A DNA stretch of 64,000 bases from Gongronella butleri (lineage: Eukaryota > Mucoromycota > Mucoromycetes > Mucorales > Cunninghamellaceae). Under the pieces are notes generated by a model. That model was given only the letters and a program-made list of their open reading frames with translations, had not been told where the DNA came from and did no database searches. How positions within the stretch are numbered: the first letter of the stretch is position 1; each line of letters starts with the position of its first letter. Of this stretch, positions 39,083-51,796 are shown one piece after another. The stretch is taken from contig JAIWZP010000014.1 in assembly GCA_025201375.1 (NCBI GenBank), positions 535,806 to 599,805 of the forward strand, read 5' to 3'. The translations under genes and the position numbers were made by a program.

Positions 39083-41213
39083 TCATTGCTCCTTTGTGTC
39101 GGAGGCGGTGGGGGAGTCCTCGTAGGTGAGTTCTTTTGCCTTGTTTTCGTCCAATTCCTTTTGAATGTCAAGGTGGAGCATTTCCATCTTTGCAGCGTCA
39201 ACATCGACAAACCAGAGAAGCACGGTCGCAATGACAAACATGCCTGCAATGACGGGCCAGCCCACGTACGGATTGGCGGTGCCCTGGGTGACAGCGCCAA
39301 TGATAGTTGCGCCAATCCATGACGACGCCTTGTTTGTGATGCCAAACAGACCAAAGAACATGTTTTCCTTGCCGCGCGGCACCAATTCTGCAAGCATGGT
39401 CTGTTGCCACGCCCTATCAAAGAAAAGAAATACGTGTCAGCACGCGTTGTGATGGTGTTTTTTTGTACATTTTTCAAAAGATTTTACCAGATGGGCCCCG
39501 TGAAAAAGCCGGACCAGACGGCGAGGACCCAGAGTTCCCATGGGGTCTTTAGCCCAAAGTTGTCAAGACCGATGCCAAAGCAGCCCCAGATGGGCACAAT
39601 GCCGGTGGTGACGACAATGATCATGAGATTGGTCTTTGTGCGGACATTGAAGCGTTTGGCGAGGAACAGGAAGAATAGGCAGCCCATGATGGACGTGATG
39701 GCGGTGATGAGGCCCATGACGGCTGTCTGTGTCGCCGAGAAGCTTGTGATTTGATTTTGCACAAAGGTTTGCATGGTGCTAATGGAATTCACGCCGTCGA
39801 TGAACATAAAGTACGAAATGATGTACAAAAACAAGTAGCGGTACTTTTTCGCCTCCCTGGCCATGACAAAAAAGAAGGTTGAATGAGTGCCATTCGTCCT
39901 CAATTGCGCGATGTGCTGCCCAATGGTACAAACACTTGAAAAAAAAAAAAAAGAAAAAAAGGGGCATTCTTACTTGAGTGCGGCATAAATGGACTTCCAG
40001 CCCACGGTCAGGTAATGTTCATCTGGCGGCAAAGGTGGACCACGGCGGCCACTTGGCTGGAACACAAAGTAGGGCACCGCATTGATGAGCCAAAACGCGC
40101 CACAGGCGGCCGTGCCGATGAAATAATACAAAGGTGTGTTGCCAAAGGTATGTTCCGAGTTGAGGAAGGGTCCCGTAGACCATGGGATGAACGAGATGCC
40201 GGAAAAGATGGCTAAGAAATAAAAAAGCATGACATCAGCACTTGTGCAAGAATTCAGGGGGCGACGTGGCATGAATCGGGATTTTTAGGCGCGTGTGTGC
40301 CCCTATTTTTTTAAAAAAAAAAATAAATTTACCTGCCAAGATCAAAAAGCCAATGTTGGAGAACGTGGTGGAGATGGCGGAGACGTGGTTTCGCCACTTT
40401 TCCACGATGCTGCGTGTTTCTTCCTTGTTGATGGTCGGATCAGCGCGCACCTTGCGCACCAGAGGCAAATTATCACTAAAAGAGAGGAAAGAAGCAAGAA
40501 AATCAAGGAGATGAGTCAATTGGGTGAATTTAGGGGTGTGCGACGAGGAGAGGACAAAGGTGACCGGCAGGAAATTGCTCATTTGTACACTTTTTTTTTT
40601 CTGTGTTTTACCTGAGTGTAGGGAAGGCGGCGGCATAAAAGACGAGCGATGCGCCGTACGAGACGTTGGTAAGAATGGTGAAAGCCATGGTGCCTTGCCA
40701 ATTGCTGTCATTTGGGATGAAAACGACGGGGAGAATTTGCGCTGCGCAACTGATGATGGTGGAAAAGAGCAGAATGTATCTGTTCCATCTGTCATAGTCG
40801 GCGAGGGAGCCAAAGGTGGTGAAAAGAATGAATTGGATGCCAAAGGAGATGGCAGTGACGTACATGATCATGGAGATCACAGGCACGCCATTGGGTGAGC
40901 TGGGCCATGCGACATTGCATGGCGCGTCACTGCTGAGGTCCGTGGAACATGGTGGGTGCGTAGGGTCCGTGGGATCAAATCCGCCCTTTTGACCCATGTA
41001 TTGCAGCAGCGTCGGCAAGAATGAGTAGATGTTATAGCCATTGTTGCCATTGTAGTACAAGTAGTATGACCACAACTCCCATTTTGTGGCAGGTGGTTGC
41101 GAAAGCACCTCTTGGCCCTGCGCCGTCGTAGGGTCAATGTCGCCATCCGCATCAAATGGGTCTTGGATCAGCTTTGTCGAGTCAATTTTGCTATTCACAG
41201 GCGCGTCGACCAT
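39083..41213 (-). CDS. Atg22-like vacuolar effluxer (MFS/UMF1 family), paralogue 2
   Basis: Five exons, 40612-41213, 40333-40475, 39974-40211, 39488-39856 and 39083-39413, give 560 aa. Motifs are those of paralogue 1: ELWSYYLYYNGNNGYNIYSF, QPSGRRGPPLPPDEHY, FLYIISYFMFIDGVNSI and QQTMLAELVPRGKENMFFGLFG..SSWIGATIIGAV. About 12 membrane segments, with hydrophilic Asp/Pro-rich N-terminus and an acidic C-terminal tail (KAKELTYEDSPT). All four of its introns match paralogue 1 in place. The two genes lie 3.8 kb apart in the same orientation around the P450, which points to a local duplication that is not recent, given the divergence. Confidence 0.87.
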
Positions 41214-41620
41214 GGTAAACGCAAATAAGAGAGAAGACAAAACGGGGGAAAAGGTGTAAAGAAGAAAGAGAGGCGCGCTTGAGCACAAAAAAAAAGGTCA
41301 AGAGAGACAAATGGAGCGCCGATCACTTAAAAAAGGGGGTGACGCGAGGGATGGGCACAAATGATTGTGAAAGAGAATGGGCAAGAAGCAAGAAACAATG
41401 AATTGAACGTCCCCACACACGAAAAGGTAACAAAAGGAAGCACAAGTGTGAAAAAAAGGAATAAAAGAAGATGGGAATTGGGAAGAGCGCAATTTTATTT
41501 AAGGAGGGGAGGACGGGGGGATCAAATCAAATGCAGCGAAAAGAAAAAAAAAAAAAAGCCCCGTTCATGCATGGCAATCACATTCATCAACCGAGCTGGA
41601 CCTGGTCTCCCACCCCCCAC
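41214..41620. promoter_or_regulatory. Promoter region of the second Atg22-like gene
   Basis: A 407-bp purine-rich spacer between the Atg22-like start and the Snx4 stop. It contains an A run at about 41547-41559. No gene is supported. Confidence 0.4.
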
Positions 41621-44263
41621 TCAATCAATGTCATCCAGACTCTCCAGGATTGGCAACACTTTGCTCCATACGTCGACGCCCTAAAAAGTATGACGAGGTC
41701 AGCAACATGCCCTTTTTTTACCCTTTTTTTTTTTGTTGCCATGGCCACACTTTTTGTACCTGCTGATAAAAGCTGACGCGACTGTCGACGTAACACAACA
41801 GATTTTGCTTCATTTCCTTGATCCTGGTCTGGTTGAAGATGGCATATTCGTGAATCATGCGACTGGAGAACGCATTGTGCACGTCATTGGCCACGGTCAC
41901 TTCTTGTTGCAGCTATCCAAAGGAAAGGAAAGGAAGAAAAAAAACGAATGAGCGTGCATGTCTCGCAGCGTCCTTCTTTTTTCTTGTTCCTTTTTTTTTC
42001 CACACCAATCCATCCCTGGCGTGTGCCCCTCCCCCCAGCATGCACCCCCAATTTGCACGCAATTGCACGGAACTCTAATTTACCTCCTCCAATTTCATTT
42101 GGATGCGTGCCAATCGCTCGCGTCTTGTCTGCGTGAGATTGTGACCCTTCATTTTGCTCATTTGATCAGAGACGTATTCGCCGAGATGCAAGGATGTGCC
42201 GGGGATGTTTTGCCCCGGATGCAGGAGTCGCTCGCGATCCTGGCTCAGCTGCTGCAAATACGTTGTCAGCTCCTCGAAATCAACTTGCTTTTGATCCCGT
42301 TCCTTCAATTGATCCTATGAAAAGATGCAAACAAATCTGAGTAAAGTAGGCTCCGTGTCACCCAAAACACCACAACAAAGGAATTTCGCCTTTTTTGGCC
42401 CTTGCATGTGGCTATTTTTGCCACTCACCCACGCTGTCTTTTTTCTTTTTCTCTTTACCTTTGTGGCTTGACAATACGACAACAGCTCGTGGATATGGTT
42501 TTGGTGGACGAGATCTTCATTTTTGGCCTAGTGTGCCCAAAAATAAAGAAAAACAGCGACGTGTGATGAGTCCAAGCCATGAATTTTGTGTGCAATGACG
42601 ATCCCTCTTGATTCAATATTTAGGGTCGCACACGTAATTCATCACAGAAAGAGAACGAGGAAGAAAATCCATTGTGTCACCTACCATGTTGGTCACATTT
42701 GTCGCATACGCTTCAATTGCCTCTGCAAATTGTCGTAGCTTGATGTCGATCTCCTTGTAATTTGCTCCCTCGTTGGCTTCAAACACAGATAGGCCACGGA
42801 TGCTCGTCGAAAAATCTGTGTAGTCGTGGCTGAGATCTATAAAAAGCATGTGAGTGGCCCTGAATCGCCTTTTTTGGGAGCCTCAACGTGCGCGTTTCAT
42901 CGTCTGTTGGCCCTGCGGGCGCGAATAGGTACCGCGACCGGCCTTGATCCGCTCCATTGGTACCGGGTGGTGCCGCCCCGCCTGCGCCTCTTTTTTTCTT
43001 ATTTTCATTCTCATGCAGTTCCTTTTCTGCTTTTCTTTTTTTTTTTTTTTACCTTGCTGCCTCTTTCCAATGCGTGTGTACAGACGATCAACGATGTTCA
43101 GATTGTCCTCGAGCTTCTCGACGGCGTCCTTCATGTGGACAAAGCGGTCGTCGGGCTTTTTAACCTTGGAAAACGTGCGCAGCAGTGCGTCGCTCAGCGA
43201 CGTGAGCAGCTTGCTGCTAGGCGACGTCATGTGTTGCTCAAGCTGATGTTTGTCGTTCACCTGACACATAAAAATAAAAGAAAGTGAGCAGCCAGGTATC
43301 AACAAATCGCTTTTTTTTGTTCATTTTTTTATTTTTCTTTTTTTTCGTCGCGCAATCCAACCCAATTTCTTACGAAATCCCTGGATTCCAAAAAGACGCG
43401 TGTCGCGGGTGACGCCTGCAATAATGGATGATTGGCAATGCGGTCCAAGAACCACTGTAATCTATAAAAGATTGAAGTCATTAATTTTTGTTCTTGTTTT
43501 GCATCCATTGCGCGATCTTACCCAAGCCTTCGCCTCTCGATAAAGTCCGGATCAAAACGGTCGCCCTTAAAGTACACTACAACCGGGCAAAAGCACAAAA
43601 TTCGCGGCATTGAGTGCGCGATAAGAATGTTTTTTTTTTTTTACGTTTCTCCCTTTTTTTCCCTTTTTTTCCCTTTTTTTCCAAAGTTTTTTTTTTTTGT
43701 CTTTTTCCATACACATTCGATGCTTGTTTGGGAGACGCGGTATGATGCAAGCCGGATACTCGGCGGCGAGCGCGTCGTGTAGCCAAACAAACTCTTGGAA
43801 GCGCCGACGAACCGGTTTTGGCTCACTAGACGAGAATGACTCGAGGGTTGTCTTAAAAAAAAAGAGGCGCGAGTGCGTGAGCGGAGTGAAGCAACGCGCA
43901 AAATGCTCGATTGGCGGGGCTCGTGCTTACTGTTGTCTTGACAAGGTAGGCTACATGGCTATTGTCGACCTTTAGCGGGTCATTTATGATAATGGACATT
44001 GGTTGTGGGGTATCCTGCTGCTCGTGGAGCTGCGTGTTGGTATCATGGCCGTTGTGAAACGCTGACTGCTGCGGTGAGGGCTATGCCGTTGATAATGAAA
44101 TCAATTTCTGGCTCGGGAAAAGCTTGTTGCCGCGCTCTTTTTTTTTTCTCGTTTCCTTGTTTCTTACCTCAAAGTCGTTTTCGTCCGACGCTGTGTGTTC
44201 CTGCTGAGGGGTGCTGTTAGAATAGTCGTCCCAGCGTACGTCATCAAAGTCGCTGGGGTTCAT
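41621..44263 (-). CDS. snx4: Sorting nexin Snx4/Atg24-like (PX-BAR)
   Basis: Endosomal PI3P-binding protein for recycling and selective autophagy. Eleven exons give 466 aa: 44168-44263, 43931-44080, 43713-43851, 43522-43576, 43374-43461, 43053-43260, 42685-42836, 42459-42527, 42084-42314, 41760-41912, 41621-41680. The PX domain has VRRRFQEFVWLHDAL, ACIIPRLPNK and the RFDPDFIERRRLGLQWFLDRI basic block, then ASPATRVFLESRDF. The BAR region is helical: VKKPDDRFVHMKDAVEKLEDN, LYTRIGKRQQDLSHDYTDF, and a coiled coil around QLSQDRERL. The acidic N-terminal tail (SDFDDVRWDD) is typical. The junction between the two N-terminal PX exons (43713 donor) was chosen by phase. Confidence 0.92.
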
Positions 44264-44504
44264 GGAAAAAGACAAAAAAAAAATAAGACGACAAAGGAAG
44301 AAAAAAGATACAGAGGGAGAAAACGGCCGAGCGTGACCTACAAAATCCCGCCCCAACCCAAAAAAGGTATCTCGTGACACGGCCGCTGCACGGATCATGC
44401 CCCACACAATAGCATTTGTCCTCAATGGCAATGAATAAGCATGAAAAAGTGACAATTTATGATAAAATTGAGGGGGAAAAAGACATGGAAAGTAAAACAA
44501 TAAA

Positions 44505-47126
44505 TCAAGAGGATTCGTCCTCGGCAGCCTTTTTGTGCAATAAAAATAAACGAAAAAAGGGGTGTCAATTTCCATTTACACGCGCTAAAATAGGGCATTT
44601 TTTTACCTTTTGCTTCCACATCTGGGCCATTTGTAGCAGCTTGAGATTACGCGACTGTTCTTGATCGTCAGGGAAGATGTAGTCAAAGTATTCTTCCCAA
44701 ATGACATTATCTTCCGTCGAATCCTCGGCCTTTCTTCGCTTCTTGACCACCTTGGGCTCCTTGTCCTTGACGGCCTGCAACGATTCGGCCGTACCGTGAT
44801 TCTCTTCAAAGTCTTTCCAGGCATCCAAGAGCAAGACACGCTAGGGAAAGAAAAAAAGTGTCAAACACCAATGATTTGATTTGATTGCCCCGCCTTTTTT
44901 TTCCTGATTTTACCTGTTCTTTGAGGTCTTTTTGCTTCATATGGTTGGACGCCTTTTCAAAGATGGCCCGTGCGCGCTCGACGCCTTGCTGTTTGTCGTC
45001 GTCGTCGGGATAGGGTATTGAGAGCTCGAATTGGGCGTAGCTGATGAAGACCTTGACATGGTCGGTGCGCTCAAGCAGGCGTTCGTAGAGATCGCGCGTG
45101 TGGGTGTATTCTTCTTGCTCGATTTCAAAGTCGATGTACGCTTTCCATAGCAATTCCGGCATGTCCAACACCTGCTGGCCCACGGCAAGCTCAAAGATGG
45201 CACGGCAGCGATCCGTTTCGCCCAGCATGCCCTCCAATTCGGCAAATTTGATCCACGCCGTGCAATTCGCCGCGTCGTGCTCCAAGAACTTGGTGTACAG
45301 CGTGCGGCATCGATCAAACTCGCGGAGCTAACGGATTGGCAAAAAAAAAAAAAAAACCAGAGCGGTGTGAGTATAACCAACAAGCAGTTCATGGATCAAT
45401 GATCTTCGATTTTCTTGTTTTTTTGAATTTTTACCTGCATTTCCAAGTCGATGTAGCCCTTGAACAGCTTGTTCTTGGGGCATTGGCCAATGGCGCGACC
45501 AAGGATCTTGCGTGCAGCGGCGAGGTTGAGCTGTCGAATCTCGAATTGGGCAAAGAGGAGCCAGATCTTTGCAAAAGTAAAGCGTTTGTGTGGAATAAGG
45601 TCGATGCACGCCTGGTACACCGCGCGCGTCTTGTTGATGTCCTCTGTCTCGAGCTCCTCAAAGAGGGCATAGTTGATCCAGAGATAAATGTAGCGGCGCC
45701 AGAAGCGTTTCTCGTCGGCGGGCGGCACTTGTGCAATGGCGCGTTCGTACACGTCACGGATGCGATCAACCTCGCCCACAGACTCCTCCAGTTTGCAATA
45801 GTCGAACCACACGTCGTAATTCTTGGCATTCGCTTCAATCTCTTCTTCGTATTGTACGCGGCGCTTGCCAACGACCACCGTCTCAATGCCTTCAGTGTCA
45901 CCGTATTGTTTCTCGAAATTCGTGTAATTGTTGTACAAGGACTGCGATTTGGACTTTGGCAAGCGATCAAGACCAAACTTGAAGATGACGCGCGCACGGT
46001 CAAACTGGAAGAAGAAATTGGAAAATTGGAAAAAATGTCAGCATTCATGCGTCTCTAGACTGTCCATTCTTTGCTTTGCCCACTTGCCTCCTTCATTTTG
46101 ATCTCAAACTTGGCAAATGCGACCAGCACCTTTTGATCCAGCTTGTCGCCTTCGAGGAATTGGATCGCCTCGCTGTAGATTTCACGGCATTTCTCTGAAA
46201 AACATAAAAAAATAAAATACCAGCGCGTTGAGTCAATCTATCCGATCGCGACGCGTCACACGTTTTGCCCTTCTTTTTTCTATCTTTCTCTCTTACCAAG
46301 ATTATTGTGTTCTTCTTCAAATTTGGCCCATTTGATCCAATTCTTTGGCTCGGGGTGGACGCTGACGAAACGCTCGAGGATGGCACGCGCATTGTCGATT
46401 TCGCCATAGCGGACTTCCATGTTGATGTAAGCGGACCAGGCGGATTCTGTGGGCTCCCACTTCATCCAGCGCTCAAACACGTTGCGTGCCTTTGGGATCT
46501 CTCCCATGACCTCCTCCATGTACGTGTATTTGTACCAGAATTGATCAACACGCGGCAAAAGTGTGATGGCGCGATCGAGAAGATTGCGCGCGTGGTTGAC
46601 ACTGCGATTCTTCATCTCCATCTCGATGTACCGCAGCCAAATGGCCACATTGCGCCACTCGACATCAAGCGCACGCTCAAGGATGGACCGCGCGCGCTCC
46701 AAATTCTGCTGGGCCTCTTCCCACGAGGCGTATTTGAGCCAATTGCTGATATTGAGCCGGTTCTTGCGGATATTGTCCTCGAATTCCTTGCGCTTGCGCT
46801 GCTGGAACTCGCCCAGTTCCTCCAAGTCCGCGATCTTCTGCTGCGGGATCGTGTGCGCAGGTTCGAGACGGCGGTCGTGCGCCTCGCGAAGAATCTGCTC
46901 GGCCGTGATCTGCACGGATGCCGCACTCTTGTTCTTCACCTAAATGAAAGAAGAAGAAAAAGAAAAATTCGTGTCAGATCCCCCTCCTCGCTATGCCATC
47001 CCATCCGCTTTTTTCGCGTCTTTTTGCTCATGTTGCTCGTTTTATAGTCACTATACGCGTGCAAATGTCTCGCTTCATGCTCCTTACCTTGGGAGGTCGC
47101 AGACTTTTGCCAGGCTTCTTGTCCAT
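44505..47126 (-). CDS. clf1: Pre-mRNA splicing factor Clf1/Crooked-neck (Syf3)
   Basis: Scaffold of the NineTeen complex in the active spliceosome, built of HAT repeats. Seven exons give 676 aa: 47088-47126, 46297-46939, 46088-46194, 45435-46004, 44914-45327, 44607-44840, 44505-44528. Hallmarks are [20 protein letters not shown] at the start, then a chain of HAT helices such as [39 protein letters not shown] and [11 protein letters not shown] nuclear-type basic patch ([11 protein letters not shown]) lies near the end. Length is normal for the family. Intron 3 is GC-AG (donor GCAAGT after EIKMKE). The gene shares a 215-bp divergent promoter with mitochondrial uS14. Confidence 0.95.
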
Positions 47127-47341
47127 TTGCGAGAAGAATAAAAAAAAAGGTGAAAAAAAGTGAGAGAGAAAAAGAGCAAGGAAGGGTTGAAATGACTTGC
47201 CGCAAGGAAAATGGCGAGTGACTTGCCATTTTTGGACCCCCGCCCCGTCCGGCTCGAGCACACAAAAGAACCCAGGTTTTGCTGCAAACAACTTTTCCTC
47301 TTTTCTCTTTTCCTCTTTTACCCTTTTTTTGATCTTTCACG
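47127..47341. promoter_or_regulatory. Short bidirectional promoter, Clf1 / mitochondrial uS14
   Basis: Only 215 bp separate the two divergent start codons, so regulatory elements are probably shared. T-rich tracts precede the uS14 start. Confidence 0.5.
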
Positions 47342-47641
47342 ATGCGTTCAAGAGTGTTGCGCGATATTAAGGCGAGACAATGCGTCGCCGACAATGAGCT
47401 GACTCGCCAGGCTTATCGATACATCACTCGCAACGAGACGCTGCCAGCGCGCGTGCGCCACCAGGCCCAGCTCGCCTTGAACGCTATGCCCAAGCAATCT
47501 TCCCCCACTTTTATTGCTAATCGTTGCGTCGCTACGGGCCATGGCTCCGGCATTCTTCGTGAATTCAAGCTGTGTCGCTTCCAATTCCGCCTCAAGGCGC
47601 TCAATGGCGAGTTGCCCGGCGTCAAAAAGTCGTCTTGGTAG
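47342..47641 (+). CDS. mrp2: Mitochondrial ribosomal protein uS14m
   Basis: Small-subunit mitoribosome protein of 99 aa in one exon, one of the few intronless genes here. It has the bacterial uS14 layout: basic N-terminus (RDIKARQCVADNE), RYITRNETLPARVRHQAQLAL, and the conserved C-terminal blocks NRCVATGHGSGILREFKLCRFQFR and LPGVKKSSW. No clear cleavable presequence, as in other uS14m proteins. AATAAT-type sequences follow the stop. Confidence 0.93.
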   Translation: MRSRVLRDIKARQCVADNELTRQAYRYITRNETLPARVRHQAQLALNAMPKQSSPTFIANRCVATGHGSGILREFKLCRFQFRLKALNGELPGVKKSSW

Positions 47642-47787
47642 ACTCATTCTGGCCGTCTTTTTTTTTCCCTTTGTAACTTGTAAATAATCGCATTCCATTC
47701 CCCTCTCCGTCGGCACCCTTGTCCGTTCTCTTCCTCTCATCTTATTGACACTTTAGAATTAAAAAAACCAAAAGAGTGATTGATTCT

Positions 47788-49138
47788 TCATTGCAATTGT
47801 TCGAAAAGAGCAGGGTATCGTTGTTCTAAAATACAAAAGGGGCAATCATCACAATTGTCGTCATCCTGGGTGATCTCAGGAGATGGTGGCGGCAGGGAGG
47901 GCATCTTGGATGTAATCTGCGGCTCCAATGACGCCTCTTTCCTCTCATCATCATCATCGTCGTCGTCCGATTCAATGGCCGTCACGTCAATGACCACTTT
48001 GATTTCATGCAACTCGGTCTTGTCGATCCACACTGCAATTGTCTCGTTCTGGTAGTCAATAGGGCCGCTGTCCAGCGCGTCAGCATGCTTTGCGAGCCAT
48101 TGTTTGAGCGGTTGTGTGCGGAGCCGCACCGGGATGTCCCTCGTCGAGCCGGGTTCTATTGTGCCTTGCTGTGTATCGAATACCACGAACCCTTGTTCCG
48201 AGTAAAGACGAAACGCGATCGTTTGCGCGCTCGCTGTTGCATTTGTCACCGTGACGTGCGCTGCTTGCATGTTCATGAACTTGCCAGCCACCTGCACCGC
48301 TATTACTACTTGATCTGCAGGCTGCACAGACCATTCTGCCCTGTTTTCGACGCGCAATGACCGCAGCGCGCCGCTCAGATCGTCGCCCGTCGTCTCAATG
48401 CCTTCATCCTTGCCGTCGTTGGCATTCTCCATATCGCGCATCGCATCCTGTGCGTGATTCGTGCTCATTTGGCTCTTGCTCTTGCTTGATCCGGGTAGAA
48501 TCCACTCGCTGCGTCGGTGCAATGTGCTTGGCAACGCTTTCTATTGGTCATTGGTTCATGGGGTGAGTGCCAACTCAAAAGTTAAAAAAAAAACCGCGAC
48601 TGCTTACAAAATACGTGTTTAAAAGATCTTCTCCAGAAGGCGCAGACGTCTAGATGTGTCGGAAAGAGGATGTCAATGCGGATCAAGGCAAATTGGCCTG
48701 GCAAATGCTTACATTTGAAATGGAATGGCTGTCGATGGATCCTTCGTGTGAGCCGGCGGCCTATTAAAAAGCGATGAATCGCCTTTTTACTCGCTTTTTT
48801 TACGATTTTACCGGCTGATGATGGTTCCAAATATCGTGCACAGAGGCGAGCGGCAGAGACCTTGCCTTGAAGTATTTGCCGGGCGACATGGGCGGCGCAG
48901 GATCTGGCGTATTGTCGCCATTGGCCCAAATATCGTGCGCCGAGTAGATCGCCTGCCGCTTGGGCTGCGGCGACTCAGGCACGGCCTGCTGTTGGTGCAG
49001 CTGCTTTTGCGACGCATGCGAAAACAACGACACCTGATCAAAACTCGAGGGTGGTCGTGTGTTGCTGAGGAGGGGCTCGGTAGGCAACCCAAGAGGCAAA
49101 TGCCCATCAAGGAATGCATGTTCTTGTCGTTTCTTCAT
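47788..49138 (-). CDS. MSP-domain-like protein, otherwise uncharacterised
   Basis: Four exons, 48812-49138, 48713-48760, 48608-48649 and 47788-48540, give 389 aa in frame. The N-terminal half is hydrophilic and holds two copies of a short motif, SAHDIWANG and SVHDIWNHH. A beta-rich segment of about 110 residues in the C-terminal half resembles an MSP (VAP) domain: MQAAHVTVTNATASAQTIAFRL, TIEPGSTRDIPVRLR. After it come VWIDK..HEIKVVIDVT, an acidic run (SDDDDDDDE) and a Cys pair (DNCDDCPFC). No transmembrane tail is present, unlike VAP proteins, so a soluble MSP-type adaptor is likelier. The repeated HDIW motif also occurs in YTH- or Lsm-linked proteins only by chance as far as I know. The family call is moderate. 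Confidence 0.55.
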
Positions 49139-49537
49139 AGCTTGGATGGAAAAAGAGTGAGGCAGTGTAGAAAGCGTAGAAAAGGGACAATAAAAAAGCC
49201 TGATGCACGTAGGATAGGAAGAGAATTGTCGATAAAATTCACAAAAAGAGCATGCAAAGACAAAAAAAAAAAAAAAAAGTGAGAACTCGGTGTGGAAGAA
49301 AACAAAAAAAAAAAGGGACGTGAGGAAGCCGACACGCTCGTGTTATTTTCAAATTGGCGGTCCGCCAATTCAAATCATCTTGCCCTGACGCGCGCGCCTC
49401 TTTTTTGTCGTCTTGGCGATTTACTGAGATTTTCGCATTTTCCCGCCAACAGAGCAATTTCAAACCACAACCATTGCATTGAGCACGTCATCGTCTTGCA
49501 CTGCATCATCTTCTTTCGCACAAGTGGATCTTGCACC
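49139..49537. other. Intergenic region before the KDZ element
   Basis: Promoter side of the MSP-like gene. Contains A runs at about 49261-49277 and 49305-49314. No gene is supported. Confidence 0.4.
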
Positions 49538-49745
49538 CCATCTTACCATAAGTGGGTGCCATTTAGAATACAAGGCGGATTTTGAAACCCGTCGTAAGTG
49601 GCCCACCTGAATAGGTTTCAGCCCTTCTTGGAACCTTTGCACCACTTTTCCCATCCTGACCTTCCCACACCTTCCCTCCAATTGGCCCACAGCTCCGCCA
49701 GACCGCCATATCCCCAATGAGCCTGCCCCCCCCCAAAGGTGCCAC
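49538..49745 (+). repeat. Left terminal inverted repeat of the KDZ element
   Basis: Inverted match to 56678-56879. The first 80 bp differ at only two positions from the partner; most differences lie in the inner half. Total about 13 mismatches plus small indels in C-runs over 205 bp, counted by eye. Confidence 0.85.
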
Positions 49746-49910
49746 AGCAACACATCACTCCCATTGGTCCACAGAGCCGCGCGTATTCAATTTTGTATGC
49801 AAACCATTTGCAAAAAAAAAAAAAAAGAAAGAGAAAGGTGACAAGAGGGACAACAGGCAAAGAAAAACAAAGACAAGCAAAGAGAATAAAGAGCATGATC
49901 AACAGATCCA

Positions 49911-51765
49911 TCAGGAAGAGGGGGAAGAGGGGGGGAGGGGAGGAATCTTTTGGAGATAATGCTCGATCTTTGCTACCTTGGGCTTGAACAATATGGCGGC
50001 CATTTGCGCCGCAGCTAGCTGGCCTCCCTCCACGGTGCCGCGCGCAATTTCTTTTGCGTAAAGATCTGTACTTTTGCGCTCGATGTTGGCGAGGTTCGCG
50101 CAAAGAGTGTCAATTTCAGCCTACATGTCGCCATCGCATTTAAAAAAACATACGTGATCTGACCGTAATGACACTTCCACCTGTCTTTTTGGTACACTTA
50201 CGGCGACAAGAATGAATTCCTCTCTGCAGCGCTCGAGCAACGCGACTTGTTCCGCTTGGGCAATGTTTTCGAAGCAATTGCGCACCACCTCGCTGTCAAG
50301 AAACTCAGGGCCCGCAACTGCGCTGGACGAGCTGGTAAGCCTCGGCTTACCGTGCTTGTCTAATCCAATGGCATTAATTGCGAGTGCTTATTATTGATTT
50401 TTCTTTTTTTACATACCAGCAAACTTATTGTAACGCTCCTTGGCCACTGAAAACCGGGTTTTCAACACCCAGAGGCGCTTTCGCAATGCTGTCATCGTCT
50501 TTTGACCATGCTTTGCCCGTGGGTTGAAGACAATATTGTTGATCTTCTTTACCGCTGTGGCGGCCGCATACACGCTAGAAATTAGGCTCCGGCCCTCATT
50601 TTTCGTTATAGCGTCGCGGAATTCCTGGTCGATTTGGCGATTGCCGGTGCGCTTTGGACGGGGTCGGATGCTGTGAGCACTCTCATAAGCTTCCAGCTCC
50701 CTGTTGAGGTCACATCCTGCGCGAGTGGTCCTTGGCTCCATCTTGTTGTACTCGTGCAAGCTAAGAAGGTACTGCTCGCGCTCGGACAGCCCGGGAAGAT
50801 GGCGCGTGGTTCCATGGCGTCCAATGCGGATGAACTCTAGCTGTTGCATTAAAGAGCCTCTGTCCGCGTTTCCCAAGGTATCAAGCGCCTTCTTTTGTGT
50901 GTCAATCGCTCGTTTGTAGAATTCGTACAGGGTTTTGCCAGAACCCCATATTTTGACCTCCCAAACATGATGTAAAAGGGTAGCAATGGTTTGAACGCGA
51001 ACGCCATGTGACGCGCTTCGCAGGATGGGCACCACCTTTGTAATTGACGCCCACGTACGCTCGACACCCTCTCCTAAAAGAATAATGCGAAGAAGCGCGT
51101 CAGGTTCTTAAATTAAAGTGGCGTTGACACGCCATCGCACTCTTTTTCGATTTTTAGCTCATAACATACCATCGCATAAGCCCCATCCTGGTCGGAATCG
51201 CGTGGATCGCAGGTAGAAGCAGTCGAGGGTGTGTGCATGGGCGTGGAAGCACCCGACAGCGAAATCAATCTCCAAGGGCGGCTGACCATCCTTTGTATTA
51301 AAAAAAAAAAAAAAAAAAAAAAAGAGGCGAATCAGCATCATTTAGCAATTTTTCCAATTTTTCCAACATGCGGGATCAGCCCTCGCCTTTATTACCTTCA
51401 AAAAACTGGGTGCAAAGCGGCAGTTGACCTGGTGCGTAATAAAATACATCAAATAGCTGCTTTAAGCCTTCTTGTTATTCTTATTTTTCAGCTTACATCA
51501 TAAACATGCATCAATTTCTTCGCGTCAGGGTTCCTGGCTATGACTTCCTTTGTGAGCGCCTTTCCATATTCATAGGATTCGCCAGCGAGGATGTCCATTG
51601 TGACTATCGGATGGCCATGGCGCGCATCAATGGCACAAAAGATGCCATTGGCATCGCGTACAGTGTTGGTGCTGGAATCGCTTGTGTCTTTGTCCGCCTG
51701 AAAGACGCTTGAGCAAGTGACAGGCTCGTTCGTCGAGGTGGGATTGACGCCAGCCGCGCCACCGA

Positions 51766-51796
<31 letters not shown>

